A program made the translations under genes and the position numbers. This document shows positions 42,131-54,074 of a stretch of DNA of 64,000 nucleotides, piece by piece. The number at the start of each line of letters is the position of its first letter. The stretch's first letter is position 1. The notes below the pieces were generated by a model, which saw nothing but the letters and a program-made list of their open reading frames with translations, did no database searches and had not been told where the DNA came from. The DNA comes from Zhengitettix transpicula (taxonomy: Eukaryota > Arthropoda > Insecta > Orthoptera > Tetrigidae), in NCBI GenBank assembly GCA_037074705.1, contig CM073594.1, positions 19,193,307 to 19,257,306 of the forward strand, read 5' to 3'.

Positions 42131-42608
42131 CTTCGCTATATAAAAAAAGTAATAAATAGCACGATTATATTTTCTAAAGAGTCGAAAGCAAGAAAGTTGT
42201 GGAATTAGCGAACTCAGGCCACTGACTGTGCTGTTATTATAGTGGTTGCAGCCAACGGTTGAGTCTTGAGAGGTGAACGTGTATTTGGCAGTTGATTTGG
42301 CGGGCACGTGGTTTTGTGTGAGGCTATCTATAGTGCTTTTTCAAATGGGAGCCGTCGGCGAATGAGAGCAGAGAACTAGACAAACGTTGTTGCCACATCG
42401 TCAATTGACGAACGACAACAAACCCTTATTACAGCTGCGTGGATAATATGTGACAACGTTGCACGAAGTTGACTCGTCGGCGCAAGGAAGAGCTTCAAGG
42501 TCAAATCGACTCACATTTTAAAAGCACTACAGTTTTTTTTATCCGTCCACAGTGCATGTGCAGCCTAGTACGGACTGAGGAAGATTCCTGATCCAGAAAA
42601 AATAATTA

Positions 42609-43040
42609 TGGCGAAATCATCTTAAGTCATCACTCGGCCAAGTTCAGAAAAGTTTATCAGCAGTTATTCTGATATAATAATAAAATAATTTTACTGCTTG
42701 TTATATTAATAAGTGCCTTCATTGTGCTGCCTTACGCAATCCTTCGTTATAAACTCCCCTATCTTATTTAAGGAGAGAAGGAATCACATGTAGCCTGCCT
42801 AGACGACTCCAAAACCAATCTTGGAGAAGGTTACTACATAAGCCGATGCCATCTTCTATCGCTATCTAGTTTTGAATTAGTGTTCCCATCAGCCGGGACC
42901 GGGCCTGGAACCCAAACGTTGCGCACTGGAACAGTCGGCCAGATGCCACCAAACCCAGTCCTGGTAATGTCAGAACAAACCTCGTCTTCAGTCAAAGAAA
43001 GGGCGTTGGCCAAGTACCAAAGTTTCTTGCTCGAGTTGGC
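42609..43040. repeat. Tandem unit 1 of a family-A-related repeat (diverged, longer)
   Basis: Begins GCGAAATCATCTT, shares ATCACTCGGCCAAGTT, CCTTCATTGTGCTGCCTTAC, CTGGAACAGTCGGCCAGATG and ACAAACCTCGTCTTCAGTCA with the two units to its right, but has about 110 bp of extra sequence near 42745-42860. The block GGCATCTGGCCGACTGTTCC (minus) is clearly related to GGCAGCTGGCCGACTATTCC of family A, so this is a sister subfamily. Confidence 0.8.
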
Positions 43041-43298
43041 CAAATAACAGACCTCACAAGAATCTAAACTTTACAAATACGACGTTGTGCTCCTTCTCAA
43101 GTATTAAAAAAAAACGGAAAACTTCCGCGTACTGGAAAAGATGTCTAAAGATGATAGATATCAAGTAAACTTTACTCAAAGAGTGTGTCACTTTTAATAT
43201 TACGTTTGTTGATTTTGATGTCAATAATTTCGGAAATAAGTCTTCGGTAATAATCGGGTTCAACGTCAAGGATCTTAATTTTGGTCCAGTTTATATTG

Positions 43299-43631
43299 TG
43301 TCGAAGTCATCTTATTTCATAGTCATCACTCGGCCAAGTTACGAATAGATTTTAGTTTATCAGCAGTTATTCTGATATTATAATAATTTTAGTGCTTGCT
43401 ATATTAATAAGTGCCTTCATTGTTCTCCCTTACGCAATCCCTCGTTATAACCTTAGTGTTCCCATCAGCCGAGACACCTAGACCGGGCCTGGAACCCAGA
43501 CGTTGCGCACTGGAACAGTCGGCCAGATGCCACCAAACCCAGACCTTGTAATGTCAGAACAAACCTCGTCTTCAGTCAACGAAAGTGCGTTGGCCGAGTA
43601 CCAAAGTTTCTTGCTCGAGAAAAAGTAATTA
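43299..43631. repeat. Tandem unit 2 (333 bp period)
   Basis: Starts TGTCGAAGTCATCTTATTTC. It is almost identical to unit 3 over its whole length and differs from it mainly by a few bases (e.g. GAAAGTGCG against GAAAGGGCG). Confidence 0.9.
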
Positions 43632-43937
43632 TGTCGAAGTCATCTTATTTCATAGTCATCACTCGGCCTAGTTACGAATAGATTTTAGTTTATCAGCAGT
43701 TATTCTGATATAATAATTTTAGTGCTTGCTATATTAATAAGTACCTTCATTGTTCTCCCTTACGCAATCCCTCGTTATAACCTTAGTGTTCCCATCAGCC
43801 GAGACACCTAGACCGGGCCTGGAACCCAGACGTTGCGCACTGGAACAGTCGGCCAGATGCCACCAAACCCAGACCTTGTAATGTCAGAACAAACCTCGTC
43901 TTCAGTCAACGAAAGGGCGTTGGTCGGAGTACCAAAG
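43632..43937. repeat. Tandem unit 3
   Basis: Second near-identical unit, ending GGAGTACCAAAG. The very low divergence from unit 2 indicates a recent duplication. Confidence 0.9.
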
Positions 43938-44115
43938 AAGGCGACCAATAATTTTCCTGCGTCGTATTTAGGTGGTGGGCTCTAGATTAACCAGTGGCAA
44001 CTTAGGTGTCCCCCCCCTTATCAAACTATTAGAAGAGACTGAGCGTCGACCGGAACTGATGACGTGTTCATACGGCAATTACCCGGTGTTGCAACACTGC
44101 GTTTCGCAGAGGCAT

Positions 44116-44336
44116 TTAGGAGAATATTGAACGCATCACGTGCAGAAGGCAACCTTGTGTGGACTTGCAGTTTGATTGAAGGATGCGTTGTGCGGCACGT
44201 GCAGGAAGTAGGTGGCAACGCGGCCTGGCGCAGCGAGAGCGAGGACGAGGACGAGGGAAGCCAGGCCGGGCTGGCACGAGCGCCACAGCTGACGCCGACG
44301 GAGCAGCTCGGGCAGGTGCGCCAGCACGCGCCACAT
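44116..44336 (-). other. GC-rich patch with signal-peptide-like open frame
   Basis: A CpG-rich island. On the minus strand, from the ATG at 44336, the reading is MWRVLAHLPELLRRRQLWRS and then a hydrophobic LASLVLVLALAAPG, resembling a signal anchor or signal peptide. It has no recognised homologue and no clear donor site. The opposite strand is also open with an acidic stretch (SESEDEDEGS). It could be a first exon on either strand or just a GC-rich patch. Confidence 0.2.
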
Positions 44337-44344
44337 CTCCCCAC

Positions 44345-45467
44345 AGTTTTACTGCATCAAATATTTACATTTCTCACCATGAATATTTATTCAGGAAAAA
44401 AAAACCCTGGGAAATTCACGAATACATTCTCTCGGACCACATGGTTAAAGTTCAAGCTCACGTCGTTCATGAGCAATAAGAATTTGCCCCGGAAAAAATG
44501 AATTAACAGTCTTCCTGGTACAGTATACAATAAGTAACAAGTCCTCCTCGGAGTGTTACGTATCAATAATGATTTCAGAGCCGGCCCGCGTGTGTCGCCG
44601 TAAAAAGAAATTCCATTGGTTTCATTTTCCAGGGTGGACGACGTGTTCCTGTCACATTACTATGCATTATATTTTTTGAAATGTCTTTACGAACTGAATC
44701 ATAGTACGTGACTAAGGGTTACAAATCTAAACAATTCGTTGATGGGTAAAGTAACTGCGACGTTCCGTGATTCAGTTTCATGAATCACTGAGAAAGTGAG
44801 TAACAGCTCGCCTTTTCTTCGTGATGCAGCTTCATGGGACTGACTTCCTTTGATTACTCAAATTCCGTCAGTTCACCATAAAAATACTTGAACGATAAAA
44901 AATTAAATTTTTAATAAAGAACGTAGTCATTTCTTTATCCAGCCTCTCCTATTCGATTAGAGAATGTCAGAATTGTATTTATATTAAAACAAACCCTCAG
45001 TATTATTACGACACATGTGCTAAAATTGAAATTTTATTTACAAGATCCATTCCTGTATAATTCATGAGCATTTCACACTCACGAAGTCAAGTCTCTTGAT
45101 ATTGTCCATAGAACATGACTAATCGTACCTGTATCGATTTTAGGTTATCGTTCCTTCAGGTCCGCGAGTTTTCCGTCTTAAACTAGAATTACATTCTTTT
45201 TCACCTTTACGTATTCAACTCCATCTTATTTTTTCCTTTATCACAGACGTATACATTTATGAAAAAATCCTCACTTTCTCTACTAACCTGAGAATTCCAA
45301 ATAGCTCAATGGGTGTCAAACGTTATTAGTGTATAAACCCACTACTGACATAAAATTAAAAAAAAAATCTTGATGAAACTGAATCTTTTTCAATGAGTAA
45401 TAAGGCAAAAACAGACAATTAAAAATTAAAATATAACGAAACATGTTTCAGTACAAATATATATTTT
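44345..45467. other. No gene seen
   Basis: AT-rich unique sequence with no coding or repeat signal recognised. Confidence 0.5.
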
Positions 45468-45897
45468 TTTTTAGGGCAACAGGCTACATTGAGGGTGATC
45501 CACATTGGGCAACTCCCCTTTAATAGCGTAGGAAGGGATTTGAAAGGGTAGAGGAAGGTAGCCAAGGGCCCCCGGGCTAGATTTTAAGGATCCTACCCGG
45601 CATCGGGTAGGTCGGGCACTGGGTACTTGTCCCACGCCCTTCCGATAGCGGGAGAGGAGCTTGATGTGCGGACGCAGCATTCCCTTCTTCGTGCCTCGAC
45701 CAGTTTAGGAGGCAGCTGGCCGACTATTCCAATGGGAATAGCGAACAACTCTTACCGTATGCCCAAGGTCTGTGACCCCGGAACATACACCTCTCAAAAC
45801 AGGCCGAGGTGCCTCTTCGTATCTCTCCTAAAAGGTTCTGCCTGCGAGAGAACATCCCTCGCAGGTTACCTGCGAGAGAATCCTCTGGCAGGCAGTC
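45468..45897 (-). mobile_element. Family A retroposon with internal deletions
   Basis: Minus-oriented. It has the T-run, the AGGCTACATTGAGGGTGATC start and the terminal CCTGCGAGAG...TCGCAGG stem-loops, but lacks parts of the interior (about 45556-45575 and after GAGGTGCCTC). It is followed by a TA run (45899-45920) and a second partial copy. Confidence 0.85.
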
Positions 45898-45920
45898 CAA
45901 ATATATATATATATATATAT

Positions 45921-46026
45921 TTTTTGGGCAACAGGCTACATGAGGGCGATCCACATTGGGCAACTCCCCTTTAATAGCATAGGAAGGGATTTGAAAGGGG
46001 GGATGCGGAAGGGTAGAGGAAGGTAT
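45921..46026 (-). mobile_element. Family A retroposon, 3' end only
   Basis: Minus-oriented GGGCAACAGGCTACATGAGG to GGAAGGGTAGAGGAAGGTA, in the same orientation as the copy before it. Confidence 0.85.
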
Positions 46027-46371
46027 CAACAGGTTTACAATAAATAAATTCAAAATTAAAGATATAACTGCGCAAAGATATTGGTGGATAGTCAAAGTTT
46101 ATAAAGAAAGAGATGACATATTAAACGCAAATAGTAAATAAATGGTTGGAAGATTTCATATCAGTGATAAAAATATTATAAATATTAACTTTAATCTTGA
46201 TTTTTAATTCCTGTCTTTATGTAAAATTAGGTAATTGTCGCAGTTGAAAGCATGATTGGTGTCTCAAAAATGTTTGGAAATGATAGATGTAGTGTTTAGT
46301 CTGTGGTTTACATTCTTTTACATTTAAGAATATTGACAGATCAAAGATTAAAGTTTTTCCCGGTGAAGTTG

Positions 46372-46543
46372 TTCAATAAATAGTTCTCGGAATTCACACG
46401 GGTTTTGCATATTTATATTTACACGCAACGTTTCGACGACTGAAACCACTGTCGTCATCTTCTAGGTGCTTTCAGTAGTCGAAACGTTGGGTCTTAATAT
46501 AAATATGCAAAACCCGTGTGAATTCCGAGAACTATTTATTGAA
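46372..46543. mobile_element. Foldback element FB2 (172 bp)
   Basis: Near-perfect hairpin. The left arm TTCAATAAATAGTTCTCGGA, ATTCACACGGGTTTTGCATA, TTTATATT is mirrored by AATATAAATATGCAAAACCC...TTTATTGAA. The centre contains the module: the minus strand from 46466 reads CTAGAAGAT, GACGAC, loop, GTCGTC, GAAACGTT. The arms are so similar that a recent origin or gene conversion is likely. Confidence 0.88.
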
Positions 46544-46656
46544 TATTTATAGATATTTTTTTAAAAATATGTCATATAATTTGTGACTTGAAATATTATG
46601 TTGTTTGTTCTTTGCATAAAAAAATTATGCTGCCGTAGAAACATAACATAAATAAC

Positions 46657-46679
46657 CTGATGAAAGTACAAACAGAAAC
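46657..46679 (+). other. Decayed hairpin module
   Basis: CTGATGAAAGTACAAACAGAAAC keeps the canonical CTGATGA and GAAAC ends but has lost stem pairing. Confidence 0.35.
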
Positions 46680-47226
46680 CCCGTTGAGTTGAATAAAATA
46701 TTTTAAAATGTGTATTATAATGGTCGTTTAATTTAACTTGTTAATGAAACACACAGACGTAAAGTAAAATATTATTTATGTATATGTTCTCTCTCTCTCT
46801 ATCTCTCTCTTGTTGTATACGTACGTACAATCATTGCATTTTAATTGGTAAACATTGTTATCAATTTTGTTTTTAACTACATGGTCTTTCAAATTTTGTA
46901 TGACGGTGGATAAATGATGGGTGAATTTGGTGAGAAACTCTCTACATGGTAGAATATGAATGGTTGTGTTAATGGACTGTGAAAAGGTTGGTGGAATGGC
47001 AAAGTAATGTGAAGTGTTAATGATTTGGTAGGATTTTTATTGCTTCAGGTGGCCTTTGTGGTTTAAGTAATATCTCTGTACAGTTATAACTATATTTTTT
47101 AATATCTTTATTGTTAACCTGGTGAGAGTCGACATTCGGAGTGAAACAGGTTGTTAAATTAAATTGTCTGTTTTGACCTTATTAATAATTTAATATACAC
47201 AGACGAATATCATTATTGTATTGAAT
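46680..47226. other. No gene seen
   Basis: AT-rich sequence with a CTCT run at 46789-46810 and a decayed hairpin module at 47119-47147 (CTGGTGAG...GAAAC). Confidence 0.5.
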
Positions 47227-48006
47227 ACTAGCTGGGTGCCCGGCGTTGCCCGAGATGTCATTTATCTATAACCCCCGATATGACACCAATTTCGGCTGCT
47301 TTTGCGCAATTTTTATGTAACGCTACTCGAACCCTAATCATTATAATTAACTCTGAAAAATATTTCTTCAACGCAAATATCTGCCGTGTTTGCATGTTCC
47401 AAAATTTGCACCCCGCTACCCCTGCATCTGAGGGGTAAATGCCAATTTGAATGGCGTAACTAAACACAGTGACTTCCATAACCTTTGATTTGACTCCAAT
47501 CTCGGTTGTATTCGCGTTATTTTACTGTAAAGCATCTCCACCCCCAAACCCGAAGGGTGTCCTTTTCACAGGGCGTAGGGGATGAAAATTGTATTCAGAT
47601 AACATTGGTAGAAACACTATCAATATCTTTGACCACTAAAAATATTTATCCGACTCAAATATCGGCTGTTTTAGTATGTTTAAATATTTCCACCCCCGCT
47701 TCAGGGGGTGGAAGACGCGTCTCACCCCGACAGTGTTTGTTTCCTGGTCGCAAAGAACACGTGTACGAAATTTGGTGAAAATTGCTCGACTGGTGTAGAT
47801 TTGTATTTTATTTAGAAAACGTTTGAATGGGAAATAGTAAAGGGCTATTTTTAGGGGTTTCCCGGAAATTATTCGATTTTTTCTCGCCTTTTAAACCTTC
47901 CCTAGACCTCCACGAACATTTAAAGATTAAGATAAGATAAATCCGTTCAGCCGTTCTCGAGTTTTAGTGAGACTAACGAACAGCAATTCCTTTTTATATA
48001 TATAGA
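47227..48006 (+). mobile_element. Family B repeat, copy 2
   Basis: Full-length: ACTAGCTGGGTGCCCGGCGT head to GAGACTAACGAACAGCAATT and TTTTATATATATAGA tail, 780 bp. It is nearly identical (about 97% by eye) to copy 3 at 54658. No reverse transcriptase is encoded. A roughly 100-codon frame around TTTCCACCCCCGCTTC is open in several copies but unrecognised. Confidence 0.87.
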
Positions 48007-49027
48007 TTTTTATATACAACACCACGGGCAAATCTGGTTTGCTCTGAGAAGTAACTGAGAAAATAAATTAAATTTTGCCCGACCTTATACTATTCACATG
48101 CTCAAATAGTGCAATATTAGCATTTAGTAGTCATAAGAAATAGTTTTAAATTGACATGCGTTATCAAAGGGAATGGGTTAATATTTTTTAGGTTCTGGAC
48201 TATCCGCAGAAGCTGTGTTTATGCAAGAATTGAGGCACCGAAAAGGCTAATGTGGCCAGTTGAAGAGTTCACTGGTGACGGCCGGAAGAAGGGAATTAAC
48301 TAAAAGGCAAAAACAGTTTTTAAAGACTTCTGGAAGTGTAAGTGAGAGTGTTCAAAAAGACGAGCTTTCTCAACCGACGATATTTACTTCCAAGAAGTAA
48401 TGAATTGATATTTGGCAGACCGCAAATAAGTAAAAGTGAATCAGTGACAATTTCGTTAAGTGATAGACACCACGATCACAGTGACATTGGCTCTCCAAGA
48501 CTGCTGCTGCCCCTGGCTTCCAGAATTAGTCCAAAGTGGTTGCAGGGTTGCTTGGCAGCAGGGTGGTAGCCTGCCTACCTGATAACAGACACTTCACAGA
48601 CGCACGCTCATGCTACACGACCTAAAAATAATTTCTTCGAGTAGGCTTGCTCACTCCTAAGCGACGTAATTTGCAAAATAAATGTAATTACCGTATTAAA
48701 TGACTCAAGAGACATCCAGACAAATCCTAAGAATAGTAATAAAAAGAAAAATAGACAAGAAAAATAAAGTGAAAGCCGAAAAAGTTGCGGTAATAAAAAA
48801 ATTGGGTGGAACTTGGGATCAGAAATATAATATTTCAGTAGAGTAACTGTTGGAATACCCCCCCCCCCGAACATTTACTTCGATTGATTTATTTTTGATA
48901 ATTGTGAATGTCGGATGAGTTTTGCAACTATTATATTTTAATATTTAGCTGGATGCACGACGGTATAATAAGAATCATGCAGTTAAATTAATTATATGTT
49001 TCAAGGTCTTCTAATTATTGTTGATAC
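48007..49027. other. No gene seen
   Basis: AT-rich unique sequence. A C-run lies at 48859-48868. Confidence 0.5.
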
Positions 49028-49062
49028 CTGAACAGGTCCGAGTCTTACGGACGGTAACGTTG
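49028..49062 (+). other. Decayed hairpin module
   Basis: CTGAACA, GGTCCG, loop AGTCTTA, CGGAC, then GGTAACGTTG. The stem is strong, but both core strands carry changes (CTGANGA to CTGAACA, GAAACG to GGTAACG). Confidence 0.4.
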
Positions 49063-50762
49063 TAAATTATGCAATAAAATTTTTTATGAGGAATTTGGAA
49101 TTTTAATAATTTTTTTTCTGACTTATTTGGCATTTAATTATAATATATTGATAATGAATTTCTAAAATTATCCGGTTAGACAGCTCCGTTGGTCACTAGG
49201 ATTATTTGAGACAGTTCTCGTGACATTTAAGTTGAAGCTTATTTACTGTTACACATTCTAGAAGGTTATCTGTACAACACTGCAATTTTACTACCTTAAA
49301 GGGAGGAGGAGGGGGGTGAAACAGTTATCCCTCGGATACCACTCACTCATTAAGAGACTGCAGTGAGACTTGCGTCATCGATTACGACCAATAAGACACA
49401 GGGCAGTCTATTAAAGAATTGCGGAGTGGATTAGAGGTCGCCAACTTGATGCTGTTTGTTCAAGAATTTATTTATTGTTACCCCTGGATTTGAAAGTGTA
49501 AAATACTGTTTGGAGGTTAATTAATAATGAATTCATACCCGGCGATTTTCTTATTGGGCAGTTGTGATTTATTGAAGAGCCTAATACTTATCGGGATGAG
49601 AAATGGCTTCTACGTGCCAAACCATTGCAACACGAGTCTGCTTACGGACGCATGTCTCTACGCGTGTAACTCGAGCTACAAAGCAGAGAACGAGCCAAGG
49701 TCCTGAACCGACATCGCAGCTGTACAATATGTTTCTACACGCAGAGAAAAACTCGAGAAACAACCTGCGGCATTCCGAGACATTCCGATGGTGGAGCCAT
49801 CGCTTGTTAGGACATAAATAAGAACTCGTCGATAGCTGGAACTCGACTGCCGGGAAGTATATGATATTGTCTCTTAGTCACCCGCTGGAATTCTGCGGTT
49901 GCTCATTCATAGGTGGGAGGAGACGGATAGCGTCATCCAGGTTCCCAGAAAGGTATTTAACTCCATCAATCTCTTAAGAGGGTGGTCCCTTTTGCTTCGA
50001 TTCGTAATAACAAAATCATCGTACAAATGGTGACTGTGACATACGATGCGTGCATTTACGTGATCACAGTCACATATTCGCAATTCCTACAAACAAAACC
50101 GAATATGGTGATGGTACCGATGCAGAATCTTCACAGACCAGGCTAAATTCCTTGTTGGTTCTTTAAACATTTAATTTTATTCAGACTGATTTGTCCGAAC
50201 GAGTCGAGTTTATTCTTGTATTAGGAACAGATTAATTAATAACATTACCCAGGAAGATAAAATATGACACGCAGGGGTGTTTCTAATACTGTAATAATAA
50301 TGATTAAATTAATCGTTCTGTTTTATGATAAATAATGTAACAGTAAAATACTGAATATTCAGAAATGTTTAGGCTACAACCTATAAATTTTATAATTGGA
50401 CATCCGAAGATAATTACGGAGTAAACCGAAAGCGGTTTCCACTACTAGCTTAAATAAACGCTTGAAGACCTGGGATTACGAATGACTTCAATGTTAAGTT
50501 TAGGCGACGCAGAAACCCAAATAAAATGAATTCATATTTCACAAAACTAATTTGTGTTTTGATGTATGGAAAGTAAATGCAAAATTTAATTGCGACAAGT
50601 TTCATTACCATTCTTACGAAATATTTCCTCAGTAATTGTTTTTGAAGTAAAGCCGCTTTATGTAGCGGCTATGAGAAAGTGACGTCACTTCTGACCCAGT
50701 CTAACCACCAATCAGATATCGGCACTTAAGCGACGCGTGGGGTTTGAAACAGGCAGTCAACT
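49063..50762. other. No gene seen
   Basis: Unique sequence, GC-elevated at 49600-49830. The palindrome AAGTGACGTCACTT at 50677-50690 contains TGACGTCA. Confidence 0.5.
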
Positions 50763-50950
50763 CCAGCCGTCGTAAGAGCGTGGGACGAGTACCAAGAACC
50801 CCACCTACCTGATGACGGTTTTGTCCTGCACCATTTTTAGGTTAATGTTGGATCTTTGCTATCCCTTCTACATCCCCTCTTTCCATTACATTCTATGCTA
50901 TAAAGGGCAGAGGACACCGCGCGGTTGCCCCCATTGAAGCCCACTAATAA
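50763..50950 (+). mobile_element. Diverged family A relative, 3' half
   Basis: GAGCGTGGGACGAGTACCAA, CCACCTACCTGATGACGGTT, CATCCCCTCTTTCCATTACA and TTCTATGCTATAAAGGGCAG correspond in order to family A 3' blocks with about 25-30% differences. It defines an older subfamily. Confidence 0.7.
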
Positions 50951-51051
50951 AAATAACTTTAATTTGAGGTTTAATTATTATTCAATAAGACAGAAAATTA
51001 TGATCCTTAAATTATTGGAATTTATTTTCAACACAGCCACTTACTTATACA

Positions 51052-51900
51052 AATTTTCAACACAAGCCCCCTTTATTCCCCGCCCCTCCCTGAAATGATT
51101 AAGTTTTGGTGCTTATTTATTTTTCGCAGATAAATTGATCCCTAAGAACCAAATTATTTATTATACAAATTTTCAGCACAAGCCCCCTTTATTCCCCTCC
51201 CCCTTCAAATGATGAATTTTTGGTGCTTATTATTTATTTTCGCAGATAAATTGATCCCTAAGAACCAAATTATTTATTATACAAATTTTCAACACACGCC
51301 CCCTTTATTCCCCCCCTCCCCCTTCAAATGATGAATTTTTGGTGCTTATTTTTTTTTCCAAATTATATCTAATACAAATTTTCAACAGACGCCCCCTTTA
51401 TTCCCCCCACCCCCTTCAAATGATGAATTTTTGGTGCTTATTTTTTTTGTTTGCAGATAAAATGATGCCTAAGAACCAAATTATTTCTTATACAAATTTT
51501 CAACACACGCCCCCTTTATTCCCCCCCCCCGTTCAAATGATGGAATTTTTGGTGCTTATTATTTATTTTCGCAGATAAAATGATCCCAAGAACCAAATTA
51601 TTTCTTATACAAATTTTCAACACACGCCCCCTTTATTCCCCGCCCCTCAAATGATGAATTTTTGGTGCTTATTTTTTTTTTCCAAATTATTTCTTATACA
51701 AATTTTCAACACAAGCCCCCTTTATTCTCCCCTCCCCCTTCAAATGATGAATTTTTGGTGCTTATTTTTTTTTCCAAATTATATCTAATACAAATTTTCA
51801 ACACACGCCCCCTTTATTCCCCCCTCCCCCTTCAAATGATAAATTTTTGGTGCTTATTATTTATTTTCGCAGATAAAATGATCCTTAAGAACCAAACTAT
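51052..51900. repeat. Satellite of about 117 bp, seven to eight units
   Basis: The unit contains ACAAATTTTCAACACACGCC, CCCTTTATTCCCC, AAATGATGAATTTTTGGTGC, TTATTTTCGCAGATAAAATG and CCTAAGAACCAAATTATTT. Unit starts are near 51052, 51166, 51282, 51375, 51492, 51610, 51699 and 51792. Units of about 92 bp alternate with units of about 117 bp, because some lack the CGCAGATAAAATGATCCCTA segment. Confidence 0.9.
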
Positions 51901-52709
51901 TTCATTCCTTATTCAGTTGCTGATTTATTATGTAGCGATTGTAATTTCATTTTATGCATCGAGTCTGATAGATCTAATGATCTTTACTACATCAAGCCGA
52001 AAATAGCTTTTTATTGTTCGTAACGTCTCTTTATTTCACTCGACATATTTTTTCCCCTCTTTCTCCGCATAGTTTCTCTCAACGGATCACCCGATCACCC
52101 GACCAACAGTAACAAAAATATTTTTCTCTCCCGATCTGAGTGAAATATTTACTGGTGTCACCCCCCCCCCCCTACGTTTGATATTTTATAAGAGATGTAA
52201 TTAGTGTTACGCCGACATAAGGGCCACGTTAGAGCTCCAGAGCTGTTACAGAACATGCGACGCGATCTTTGGTTCGATGCCTACGAAATGCTTTGACCTA
52301 ATCCGGCGCCATGTTGCGGCCGCAGTGTTACGGTAATTGGTGTGGAGTTAAAGAGCCAGGCAGGCAGACAGAGAGAAGTGTTCCCCTTTAGTCGGCGAGC
52401 GCTCTCAGCGCTACGGCCCGTGAGGAAAACATGGTTCCCGTGACCCCCCGGCCACTTGACTCCTGCCCCCGACCGTTGCCACGCGGGTTTCGCCCACAAA
52501 CACCCACTACTTCCTTTCTCGGACCCTTCACAAGCGACACTAAATCCAGGGAGCAGACTTACAGGCAAGAAACACTTTAATTATATCTTAATTACGTTGG
52601 TGTGATCCTCTTTATGAAATACAAGCAAATTAAAGGTGAAATAGTCACCCTAAAGCTAAATTACGGGAAAATATAACATAATTTAATATGGATTGAAAAC
52701 AATCAAAGT
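51901..52709. other. No gene seen; GC-rich patch
   Basis: 52230-52560 is GC-rich and includes GGCGCCATGTTGCGGCCGC (an ATGTTGCGGC-type motif seen near insect and mammalian promoters). The minus frame there (95 codons) is not recognised. A C-run lies at 52160-52171. Confidence 0.35.
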
Positions 52710-52988
52710 AAATTTATTCACTGAATCAATTACAAGTTACATTAATACATTAATAAATTGCAGATTAAAGTATAAATTAAAGTAAAACACGACGTTTCTT
52801 CCTCAATAATTGGGAAATAGAAGGCGTCATTTTTTTAAAAAATTATATTTAATCATTTCATTAGAGTATTCACTAATTTTGAGGTCCCACATATTGGGAC
52901 GAAATGGTTTCTTTTACTTAATTTTTATTACAAACTGCAATTTATTAACTTTTTAATGTAATTTGTAATTAATTCAGTGAATAAATTT
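52710..52988. mobile_element. Foldback element FB3 (about 280 bp)
   Basis: The left arm AAATTTATTCACTGAATCAA, TTACAAGTTACATTAATAC, AATAAATTGCAG is mirrored on the right by CTGCAATTTATTAAC, TTTAATGTAATTTGTAATTA and ATTCAGTGAATAAATTT. The interior has ACGACGTTTCTTCCTC (left) and GAGGTCCCACATATTGGGAC followed by GAAATGG (right), both hairpin-module derivatives pointing outward. Confidence 0.8.
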
Positions 52989-53500
52989 ATTCCGAGTACT
53001 TCTTGGCGTTATGGGGGAGTCAGATCTTGATTTTTAAGAAAAACATAAACAGTTCTAATCGATGTTAAACATTTTAATATTAGCTTCCAATATCGATAGT
53101 CGATAATAAATTAATGACAACAGTTCTTTATAACTTTCACACGTTTCAGAGATGTTACAGGTTTACAAAAAAAAGGGAAAATCAGGAAATAACTACGAAC
53201 GATAATTGGTTTCAAAGCTGTTTTTATGAGTTTAAACGATCAAGAATCCAAATACGACTGGGAAATGGAATTTCAAAGGAAATAATAATGAAGAAAATAT
53301 TGTATGAATGAGAATCACGCATTGAGATGATTCTCTTTTCAGTTCCAGGTGAGATTCAACCTGTAAACACTCCTTCTGCTTCATTTTGATTCAGCCAACC
53401 AGGGAAAAAACTCAATTTTTTGTTTTACGATATTATTAATATAATTAATATTATAATATTTAATGATTTAGAATTGTATAAGCAGGGAAAGATACTGACA

Positions 53501-53773
53501 ATGTGTATTAATAAACTTTAATCCACCCTTCACTTGCGCTGACAGTGTATTTAGAAGATTCTCGACTATTACGTCGTCCCTTGGACCAATCAGAGTTCGA
53601 TATTCAAACCATACTCCACCCCCTTGAGATGACGAATGGTGACTGTTTACGTCCCGTGCCCCATTTATTTTTAAGGCCAATCCGGACTTGACCCTCAAGG
53701 CCGCCATTAATCTCTCGTGATTGTCATTGGACGATTGTCGTCTTCATTGTTCTGACCATTCACGTAACACTCG
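53501..53773. repeat. Duplicated segment, copy 1
   Basis: Shares GACCAATCAGAGTTC, GCCAATCCGGACTTGACCCT and TTAATCTCTCGTGATTGTCA (then TTGGACGATTGTC and CTGACCATTCACGTAACAC) with the segment 370 bp to the right. It is longer than copy 2 by about 70 bp near 53600-53660. Confidence 0.85.
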
Positions 53774-53870
53774 TGTTTGCTACAAGCCTGCAACTACGGT
53801 AAAAAATGTCGCTGCATCTCAGTGAATGATTATTATTTAAATATTTATTTTCCCTTTACATTTCTGCCCA

Positions 53871-54074
53871 ATGTAAATTAATAAACCTCTTTCAACCCGC
53901 TGAAAATGTATTTGGAAGATTCCCGACTATCAAAAGATTCTCTGACCAATCAGAGTTCAACATTAATTTTTAGCGCCAATCCGGACTTGACCCTCAAATC
54001 CGCCCATTAATCTCTCGTGATTGTCATTGGACGATTGTCTACTACGTTGTTCTGACCATTCACGTAACACTTGA
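53871..54074. repeat. Duplicated segment, copy 2
   Basis: Shorter direct duplicate of 53501-53773, about 85% similar by eye. Confidence 0.85.

Noticed and set aside
52281..52568. 95-codon frame in a GC-rich patch as a ZSWIM first exon
   Set aside because: It lacks the N-terminal motifs expected for this family and has no suitable donor in the right phase.
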